DNA of 11,920 nucleotides from CAMEGH01 sp964513905 (GTDB lineage Bacteria > Patescibacteriota > Saccharimonadia > Saccharimonadales > Saccharimonadaceae), in the NCBI GenBank assembly GCA_964513905.1, contig CAZENS010000018.1:1-11920 (forward strand). Direction: 5' to 3'. The notes beneath the pieces were generated by a model. It was given only the letters and a program-made list of their open reading frames with translations. It was not told the origin of the DNA and did no database searches. Shown piece after piece: positions 1 to 6,539 of the stretch (positions are counted from its first letter, which is position 1; the number at the start of each line of letters is the position of its first letter). Both the position numbers and the translations under genes were made by a program.

Positions 1-29
1 TTGACAATAGTTTGATAATATTTTATTCT
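1..29 (+). promoter_or_regulatory. Candidate sigma-70-type promoter at window edge
   Basis: A perfect TTGACA (1-6) is followed after exactly 17 nt by TATTCT (24-29). Transcription would start near 36 and meet the hairpin and T-run at 68-88, giving an RNA of only about 50 nt. The match could be chance, because the same bases may be the end of an upstream gene: one forward frame stays open from the window edge to TAG at 42-44. Confidence 0.35.
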
Positions 30-66
30 GAATACTTCAACTAGCGTGCACCAAATACTCAATTTT

Positions 67-90
67 GCGCCCACAAAAGGGCGTTTTTAT
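67..90 (+). terminator. Intrinsic (rho-independent) terminator
   Basis: CGCCC (68-72) pairs with GGGCG (79-83) around the six-base loop ACAAAA. A run of five Ts follows at 84-88, then AT. The 5-bp all-GC stem can gain a G-U pair (67/84). It is in the right place to end a gene or small RNA entering from the left on the + strand, and it isolates the next gene from read-through. Confidence 0.6.
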
Positions 91-115
91 TTACTGTTTC
101 TTGCGTATCAAAAAT

Positions 116-132
116 ATATTATTCAATAATAT
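116..132. repeat. AT-only inverted repeat upstream of a promoter
   Basis: ATATTATT (116-123) and AATAATAT (125-132) form a perfect 8-bp dyad around one central C. It lies about 43 nt upstream of the predicted transcription start of the membrane-protein gene at 169, so it could be a regulator site or an UP-like element. In such AT-rich sequence a chance dyad is quite possible. Confidence 0.25.
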
Positions 133-151
133 TTATTATTTTCAACACATA

Positions 152-160
152 TGCTATAAT
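152..160 (+). promoter_or_regulatory. Extended -10 promoter, leaderless
   Basis: TGCTATAAT (152-160) is a perfect extended -10 element. The -35 position 17 nt upstream (132-137, TTTATT) is poor, as is common with extended -10 promoters. The hexamer ends 8 nt before the GTG at 169, so the transcript should begin at or within about 2 nt of the start codon. No Shine-Dalgarno sequence is present. Confidence 0.6.
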
Positions 161-168
161 TACATATT

Positions 169-1770
169 GTGAAACAAGAAAATTCTCTTAATTCCCTTGG
201 AAAACTGCTTATCCAGTCACTGAACGTGATTGATGATTACGAAACACGCCTTGCGCACCATCATCGTAGCCAAGACACCATTCATGTTAGTACAGTCGGA
301 AGTAGATTAACGGCAGCTTACGAACAGCTACGTAATGCATCTGAATACTCGGAGAGCAACCTATTACGCCAACGTGCAATTCATCGTTTTTTTGTTCGCA
401 CACTATCATTTCACGACAAAACATCGATAAAAAACATCGGAGACGAGCTACTTGTTGAACTAACGCAAGCAAGCTATCTTCCGAATAATCATCTTACTCC
501 TGCAGAGCTAAAATCAATCAATTCGCACATTAAACGATACTATGGCGCCTACTGGAACTACGCAAAAATCGAGCCTACCGTTGCAAAAAGACAGCGCTTT
601 AAGGAATGGATGATTGATGTACTTAGCGTACGATGCGAGCAAGTCTTACAAAGCAACATACGCTCCGTCTCATTTACAAACTTCGCCTACACCTACCTAC
701 AGCCAATTCTTCCGATCGAAGAACTTATTGAAACAGAAGAAAACATCCTCCCGGAGGATTACCCTATCCTTATTTATATTGCGATTCAAAAAACTATCCT
801 AAAACTAAATCTTGCAACAATTCGTGCAGGATTACTCGACAGCTACAAGCAAGATATTACCCTGCTTCATAATTTTGAAAGTTTTAATGAAAGAATTGAT
901 CGGCTATCAGAAACGAAAACAGCTGCAAAAGTTGCACGCGTTATCAATCGAAATGGCGCTACCTTACGCATGATACACAGTGGTTTTTTTAGTAAAAATG
1001 GACCACTCACTACTAAAGATTTGGTGAGTAGCGACACCCTCACTTACTCATTAGGAAAGCATGTCGAAAAAGAATACACACTGCTAAATAAGCTCCTGGA
1101 TAGCGGCATCGGCAAGAGTATCGTTTTTCTGCTTATCACCAAAAGTATTATTGGGCTTGCGATCGAAGTTCCATACGATATTGCGGTGGAAGGGCATATT
1201 GCTTGGATTCCCCTTCTCTTAAATCTCTTCTTCCCCTCTGTATTTATTGCACTTTCTCGCCTAACGCTTAAAACACCAAGTAGCAGAAATACGGATGCCA
1301 TTACAAAAAATGCAGCCGCTATGTTATTTGCGTCAAATTCGCAGCAGGTAAATCAACTAAAAATACGAAAGAAAACTAAATCGGCTGGCTTTACAATTGC
1401 ATATGCGCTTATGTTTGCGGGTGCATTTGCTGGACTCACATACATTCTTTACGTACTTGGATTTAATATTGTGCAGGGCGTAATATTCTTCATTTTTCTA
1501 TCAACTGCTGCGTTCTTGGCATTTCGCTTGTCAAATCAAATCCGAGAGATTGAAGCGGTATCACTATCTCAGGGATCAATCTCACTGCTACGAGATATTA
1601 TCTACCTACCATTTATTTACGTTGGGCAGCAAATTTCATTTCGCTATGCAAAAATGAACATTGTTGCCGCTAGCCTGGATATGCTTATCGAGATGCCACT
1701 AAAATCGCTCCTGCGTGTATTACGACAATGGACAACTTTTCTTAACAGTAAAAAAGATGACCTTATCTAA
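169..1770 (+). CDS. Polytopic membrane protein of unknown function (533 aa)
   Basis: I do not recognise a characterised family. Residues 1-310 are hydrophilic and mostly helical in character, and would form a large cytoplasmic domain. About five hydrophobic segments follow, near 317-336, 343-364, 406-429, 433-453 and 473-491. The tail after 492 is basic and amphipathic. Loop residues such as IEVPYD (332-337) and the charged stretch NQIREIEA (456-463) look conserved in style, but there is no recognisable catalytic motif. The GTG start is chosen because a perfect extended -10 element ends 8 nt upstream and no ribosome-binding site is present; the mRNA is probably leaderless. It is transcribed alone, behind an intrinsic terminator. 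Its stop codon overlaps the stop of the convergent 913-residue gene. I recall similar hypothetical proteins in CPR genomes, but that is memory and was not tested. Confidence 0.85.
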   Translation: MKQENSLNSLGKLLIQSLNVIDDYETRLAHHHRSQDTIHVSTVGSRLTAAYEQLRNASEYSESNLLRQRAIHRFFVRTLSFHDKTSIKNIGDELLVELTQASYLPNNHLTPAELKSINSHIKRYYGAYWNYAKIEPTVAKRQRFKEWMIDVLSVRCEQVLQSNIRSVSFTNFAYTYLQPILPIEELIETEENILPEDYPILIYIAIQKTILKLNLATIRAGLLDSYKQDITLLHNFESFNERIDRLSETKTAAKVARVINRNGATLRMIHSGFFSKNGPLTTKDLVSSDTLTYSLGKHVEKEYTLLNKLLDSGIGKSIVFLLITKSIIGLAIEVPYDIAVEGHIAWIPLLLNLFFPSVFIALSRLTLKTPSSRNTDAITKNAAAMLFASNSQQVNQLKIRKKTKSAGFTIAYALMFAGAFAGLTYILYVLGFNIVQGVIFFIFLSTAAFLAFRLSNQIREIEAVSLSQGSISLLRDIIYLPFIYVGQQISFRYAKMNIVAASLDMLIEMPLKSLLRVLRQWTTFLNSKKDDLI

Positions 1771-4508
1771 TTTTCTTTCTTAAACACAATATTGTTTCTT
1801 GGATAAAATCCTGTATGGAAAGTTGGCTCGGCATCTTCGTGCCAACACTCACGAGAGCCAGACATACCAGCCAATACACGGCAAGCAACCGTATACGCTC
1901 GAAAATTACTCAACATATTTGACTCCTCTAAGCACTTCTCACCCGAAAGCCACTTCTGATCATCGCTACTACCCCAAGCAACGCCAAAGCTAGATAATAT
2001 CGAGGTGTCTGCTTGCGGAAGACTATCAATGGCAGAAATCGCTGACCCACTATAAATCCGACGCTCTGGGTCAAATGGATCTTTACCGTCGGGAGTATAG
2101 GCTTTCTCTCGATGTTGCACCGCCATACCGACCGTTCCCCAAGCGTACGGCCTATTTACACAATATTGCATAAACTTTCCATATTCGGTATTCATGTTTG
2201 GCTTACCGGTCACTCTATCAATATAGGACTCACGCGAGCCTTGAGATGCTTCGGACTGCATACGAGCGCCCTCGATTGGATCTGCTATTATGTCGCGTTG
2301 CTGAACCTCCGACAAGCTTTTCTCGGCATTTTCCGGGTGAGCTTGCGTCATATAATTAACCACTTCAGGTATGCTCCGATTTAGATCAAGCTTACTCATA
2401 CTGTAACGGATATTGCAGGCAAAGTCAGGATTGACCCCCTTGGCCTCCAGCATACCCGCAACACCACACATACCAGCCGCCGATATCATTCGGTCAACCC
2501 TAAAATTAAGTGGCTGTGAATAGAGTGCATTAGTGGCGGGTATAGCCAGGGTAGAAAAAGATCTTGGCACCACACCGACTACAGAAGCAGCAGCTTCCAT
2601 AACTGACGAAAAGGGGCTTGTTCTCTCCCCAATCGCACTTTGAGCAATCATACCCAAAAACGTATGCGGATTTGTAATATCAAACTGATTTTTTGCGGCT
2701 ATTAGCTGATTGCCACGCGCAATCTCCTGATGAGCAGACATAGACTCAACCAGATATTCCTGCAAACTTACAGCCGAGGCTGGCCTCATGCCAATCGATT
2801 GCGCCACATCCCCAAGTATCACTCCTGTTCCAGAAAAAATCGCATCCTGGGCCGCTATCCCTACTGTTCTTGCAGAAAAATTAGCGGCTTCCGTCAAAGC
2901 GGAGGTCCCCACTCTTGCAGACATCGAAGTTGTAGCTTCTGCCATAATAGCCGTTTTTGTCAGCTCAATAGCTTCTTGCAACGCCGCCAAATAATTTGCT
3001 GCCTGCGCTGCTGTTTTTGCCAATTCTGCAGGAGACGTGCCAGATGGAGTTACCGAGCATATCTCATCTTCAATCTGCGAGCGCATACCCTGAATTTGGC
3101 CACCAGCTACCACACCAACATGGCCCGCCACAGCCATAGAGCCTGGTTGCCAACATTTATTTACGAGTTCGTACATAGCCTGCTCGCCAGACATACTCTG
3201 CTTACATAAGTCATACACATCAATTGAACCGCTAGAATTGGCCGTCTGAACCCTTTGTGGCGTTAATCGCAAATGTTCAGAACCCGGCGCACCAACAGTT
3301 CCTGCAGAAAGAATGGCCAGCATACTAGCTGCACTATTCATATACTTCCTTAAATGAGGCATACGGTCTAAGCTCACCGCCTCATTTAGTGCCGGCACCC
3401 TGAATGAACTGCCGTCCAGTGCATTACGACCCCGACCGTCTTGAACAGATAACCTGTCGGATAGATCACTCACTACCATTTCATAGCTGGCATTTTCCCC
3501 AGACTTTATCACATCCGCAATAGAAACAAACTGCATAGCAAAGCGAGCGAGTGTTACTGATTTTGCCCTCCTCGCGGCATCGTCTGCCAAATTGCCATAA
3601 GTATGAAGTGCGCAGGCTAGGGCCATATGATTGTGAACTTTGCCCACTAAATTTGCGTAGATATCAGTCTGCCAGCGAGGCGTAGACTGCGCAAGATAGT
3701 GGAGCCCAAATACACCTTGCCCGTTCATATCAATAAAATCTGCATCGCTTTTTAGGGCTTCGTTGAACGAATCGTCTATATCTTTTTTTTCTAGGCCCTG
3801 AACAGCTGGACCGTGCTGTAAATGAAATCGCTCAAAAAGTCGCTCTGCAAATTTTCTATCATGAAAAATTCCATTCTTTGGGTCAACAACATTATCTACT
3901 CGGTACCGTACATCATCAACACGCTTTGCAAGCTCATTGAGCGCTTTACCAGATGCAACCGCACCGTTTCCCTCGGGAAGAACAGCGGCACTCACGTTAT
4001 ATCTTTTATTGCTTTGATTTTGTACGGCCGCCAACTTAATATTTTGGCCTTCAAATCGCTCCTTCAGCATCGGGCTCATCGTTGCAAACTTACATCTAAT
4101 CGACTTCTCGCCGCACGCAACGCCGCCAATCTGTCCTTCAATCACCTTTTTTGTATAGGTATAATACGCCCCCATACTGTCATTTAAATCGTTAACCAGG
4201 TTCTCTTTCATATTCACCAATAAAAGCGCCGGTGAAATGAGTAATGTTGCTGCCGTCCCGACCACTAAAAGAACAGAGGCAGCCAATATCGCAGGGCTAC
4301 CCCGCCTCCATAAGCCCTTGTCTTCACGCGAGCGACTGTGCTGCTTCTCTTTAGTGATGTGTTTTGTTTCAGAATCTTCTTTAACCTTTGCAGTTCCGCC
4401 GTCGCCAGCAGCCTCTTTCTCAAGGTGCTTTACGTCTAAGTACGAATCGTAATTTACAGCAGTAAGCGATGAATTACTTTTTTCATCTTTCTTTTTATTT
4501 ACATCCAT
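1767..4508 (-). CDS. Large single-span exported protein with 12 exterior cysteines (913 aa)
   Basis: This is the last gene of the four-gene operon. The N-terminal 70 residues are highly charged and end in WRR (67-69). One strong membrane segment follows at about 71-98. By the positive-inside rule, residues 1-70 are cytoplasmic and about 815 residues lie outside. All 12 cysteines (132, 139, 299, 435, 452, 484, 681, 698, 783, 859, 876, 888) are in the exterior part, none in the cytoplasmic tail, which suggests disulfide bonding. The region 490-660 is rich in alanine, serine and glycine, with mildly hydrophobic helices that might contact a membrane. No enzymatic motif is recognised. ATG directly follows the TAA of the VirB6-like gene, with GAGG 7 nt upstream. 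The position suggests an exterior component or substrate of the same machine; that is inference. Its stop overlaps the convergent gene's stop. Confidence 0.85.
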   Translation of the reverse strand: MDVNKKKDEKSNSSLTAVNYDSYLDVKHLEKEAAGDGGTAKVKEDSETKHITKEKQHSRSREDKGLWRRGSPAILAASVLLVVGTAATLLISPALLLVNMKENLVNDLNDSMGAYYTYTKKVIEGQIGGVACGEKSIRCKFATMSPMLKERFEGQNIKLAAVQNQSNKRYNVSAAVLPEGNGAVASGKALNELAKRVDDVRYRVDNVVDPKNGIFHDRKFAERLFERFHLQHGPAVQGLEKKDIDDSFNEALKSDADFIDMNGQGVFGLHYLAQSTPRWQTDIYANLVGKVHNHMALACALHTYGNLADDAARRAKSVTLARFAMQFVSIADVIKSGENASYEMVVSDLSDRLSVQDGRGRNALDGSSFRVPALNEAVSLDRMPHLRKYMNSAASMLAILSAGTVGAPGSEHLRLTPQRVQTANSSGSIDVYDLCKQSMSGEQAMYELVNKCWQPGSMAVAGHVGVVAGGQIQGMRSQIEDEICSVTPSGTSPAELAKTAAQAANYLAALQEAIELTKTAIMAEATTSMSARVGTSALTEAANFSARTVGIAAQDAIFSGTGVILGDVAQSIGMRPASAVSLQEYLVESMSAHQEIARGNQLIAAKNQFDITNPHTFLGMIAQSAIGERTSPFSSVMEAAASVVGVVPRSFSTLAIPATNALYSQPLNFRVDRMISAAGMCGVAGMLEAKGVNPDFACNIRYSMSKLDLNRSIPEVVNYMTQAHPENAEKSLSEVQQRDIIADPIEGARMQSEASQGSRESYIDRVTGKPNMNTEYGKFMQYCVNRPYAWGTVGMAVQHREKAYTPDGKDPFDPERRIYSGSAISAIDSLPQADTSILSSFGVAWGSSDDQKWLSGEKCLEESNMLSNFRAYTVACRVLAGMSGSRECWHEDAEPTFHTGFYPRNNIVFKKEN

Positions 4509-6539
4509 TTACGAGCCTCGTGGAATATCTAAATTCGACGGATCAGGAGACCTTGTTTCTTGCACTAGCGAAGGTTCACTTGGTGGCGCTACCGCCCTTC
4601 CCAATAAGGCGTCTGCACTCACTTCTTCCTGTACATCCTGGGATTGCTGTAAGTATTTTGCGGCTCTTTCCTTCGCGCGCAGCTCTGTATCTGTTAGCGG
4701 ATTAGGTCGTTGTGAATTACCAGTTCTTCTCTCCATCGAAGCTCCACCGTACTCAGCCTCGGCAGACCCAGCCTGCACAACCACCACTTTGCCAGCTTGA
4801 ATAGCGCCACCGCCAACAGTGGCAGTTTTTAGTGCTTGCTCGGCATCGCCTGTGTTATTAGAAGGTGACGCGCCCATATTATTTGCCCTATCGTAATGAG
4901 AACTGGCGCCTTTATCATCCTGCGACTGCTGACCGCCACTTGTAGACGAGCCATTCTGACCACTAGCGCCTCCAGCTTCAGCGGCCGCCCCTATGGTAAC
5001 ACCAGCAACAGCAGAACCTTTTCCAATACTTTCAAGCAAGTAGGCCTCGGACGCCTTCAGGTCTATACCTTCGTAGCTATTGATATTAAACTGTCCATCC
5101 GAAGACGCAGATTCGGCGTCTTGATATCGCTGCAAGGCCTGTGAATACACCTGCTGTGGCGTCTGGTTTCCTGCACCACCCTCTCGCAGCTCATTCAGAC
5201 GTCCCTGAACCTGCTGATCAAACTGCATCTGTTCGCTAGACTTTTGCTGCTTCTTTCGACTACGGTGAGAGCCCCCCATTCGTCCAATCAACGAAAGGTT
5301 AGAGTCTCCATCCTGAACAGCATTAATTTGCTGTAAACGATTAATCCCCTTCAGCATCATAGATTTCTTATTAAGATCCATGGCTGCCTGCTCTCGCTTC
5401 TTTGCCGAGTCTTCCCGATGATGACTCGATCGCCTTGAACCCTGTTTAAGTCGTAACGCTGCAGTATCGGCTCCAGCCAACACGGCCTTAAACACAGTCC
5501 ATGTTGCCAGGAGTGGAAGCACTGCTGCACCAGCAGCCACCAAACGAAGGGTGGCGCTCGTCTGCCTAAATGATATTCCACCATTATCCCTTGGGGTATA
5601 TTCGTCATCTCGAACCTGATAGCCACCGTCGGCGCCCGCTTTAATAATTGTTGCACTCACAACTTGACCAGCGCCCAAAAGCAATGCTATTACCGGGAAT
5701 AGTAGTAATGTTTGCAGGAACACCTTCATCCACTTTGAAAAGTAATGCTCTGTATTTGGCAACAAGTACGCCACAAACGCTATTGGGCTCAACAGTATCA
5801 ACGCAATGATAAGTGTTTTTCTTACAATCAAAAGTACGATAATAATTGCACACGTAATCGCAATCGAGAGAACGATTGCGGCAAGTGGCGCAAACAATAC
5901 CCAGGCGACACCAACCTTTCCGAGTACACTAGAAGTTATATCAATCAAAACCGTTGCCTTATCGCTACCGACTTCAGCAGCTATCGGCATTCCAGTTGTT
6001 CCAATTGAACGAGCAATGCCCGAGAAAAGCGACATAATGCTTGATCCGGCAATATTAGAAATATCAATTAGAATCTGGCAAATATAGTATGACACGTTCA
6101 CTAAAATTGCCCCGATAATGAAACGTGGCAGCATGCGCTTTATATTATAATTTCCAACCCCACGGCCCGTTACAAGCGAGTATATTACTACTAAAAATGC
6201 TACGACGAATAAAATATTTGCGATATTTCGAGTAGAGGACCATGCCTCTGCTGTGCCGCTCTTTGAGTCAAGGAGCGCCACTTCAACTGCTAGGAAGTTA
6301 TCAGATACAAACGTAAACGCTGAATCGGCGGCTTTGGCAGCGGAGCGCAATACGGGACAAACAATCCAGCCGACGTTATCAATCGCACAGGTTGTTTGCG
6401 GGGCGCTGCTGCTAGAGCCGAATAAAGAAGTTGGATCAATTTGCTGTGCTCGCACAGATGGCTGCGCCACCAGAACACCACTGACGGTAATTACGGCAAT
6501 CGCCACAAATCCCAAGAACCATTTCACTATTCTGTTCAC
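4509..6539 (-). CDS. VirB6/TrbL-like polytopic membrane protein (676 aa)
   Basis: This is a probable inner-membrane channel or scaffold protein of a type IV secretion-like apparatus. It begins with a signal peptide (hydrophobic 8-25, possible cleavage after VRA at 29-31). A short exterior segment carries C51 and C61, the latter in VGWIVCP. Membrane segments lie near 104-124, 137-157, 209-239, 242-262, 273-298 and 331-356. The basic loop NYNIKRMLPR (130-139), the SPIAF turn (251-255) and the YFSKW motif with W270 match the VirB6/TrbL pattern. Residues 357-676 are a hydrophilic tail: very basic at first (RR, HHR, KKR), then rich in Q, S, G and A, probably cytoplasmic and disordered. The GTG start overlaps the stop of the ATPase gene by 4 nt and has GAGGGGGG 6 nt upstream, which indicates translational coupling. 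Family assignment is by motif only; the exact number of membrane spans is uncertain. Confidence 0.8.
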   Translation of the reverse strand: MNRIVKWFLGFVAIAVITVSGVLVAQPSVRAQQIDPTSLFGSSSSAPQTTCAIDNVGWIVCPVLRSAAKAADSAFTFVSDNFLAVEVALLDSKSGTAEAWSSTRNIANILFVVAFLVVIYSLVTGRGVGNYNIKRMLPRFIIGAILVNVSYYICQILIDISNIAGSSIMSLFSGIARSIGTTGMPIAAEVGSDKATVLIDITSSVLGKVGVAWVLFAPLAAIVLSIAITCAIIIVLLIVRKTLIIALILLSPIAFVAYLLPNTEHYFSKWMKVFLQTLLLFPVIALLLGAGQVVSATIIKAGADGGYQVRDDEYTPRDNGGISFRQTSATLRLVAAGAAVLPLLATWTVFKAVLAGADTAALRLKQGSRRSSHHREDSAKKREQAAMDLNKKSMMLKGINRLQQINAVQDGDSNLSLIGRMGGSHRSRKKQQKSSEQMQFDQQVQGRLNELREGGAGNQTPQQVYSQALQRYQDAESASSDGQFNINSYEGIDLKASEAYLLESIGKGSAVAGVTIGAAAEAGGASGQNGSSTSGGQQSQDDKGASSHYDRANNMGASPSNNTGDAEQALKTATVGGGAIQAGKVVVVQAGSAEAEYGGASMERRTGNSQRPNPLTDTELRAKERAAKYLQQSQDVQEEVSADALLGRAVAPPSEPSLVQETRSPDPSNLDIPRGS
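4516..4519 (-). promoter_or_regulatory. Shine-Dalgarno site for the 913-aa gene
   Basis: GAGG on the minus strand lies inside the last codons of the VirB6-like gene, 7 nt before ATG at 4508. The upstream stop TAA directly abuts this ATG, so ribosomes ending there can restart. Confidence 0.5.

Noticed and set aside
2730..3209. Open frame of 159 codons on the + strand inside the 913-residue gene
   Set aside because: Its translation is rich in H, R, C and S with no domain-like pattern, it lies wholly antisense to a well-supported gene, and it has no ribosome-binding site or promoter.
3822..4187. Open frame of 121 codons on the + strand
   Set aside because: Antisense shadow of the 913-residue gene; no start signal, and a biased composition typical of a complementary frame.
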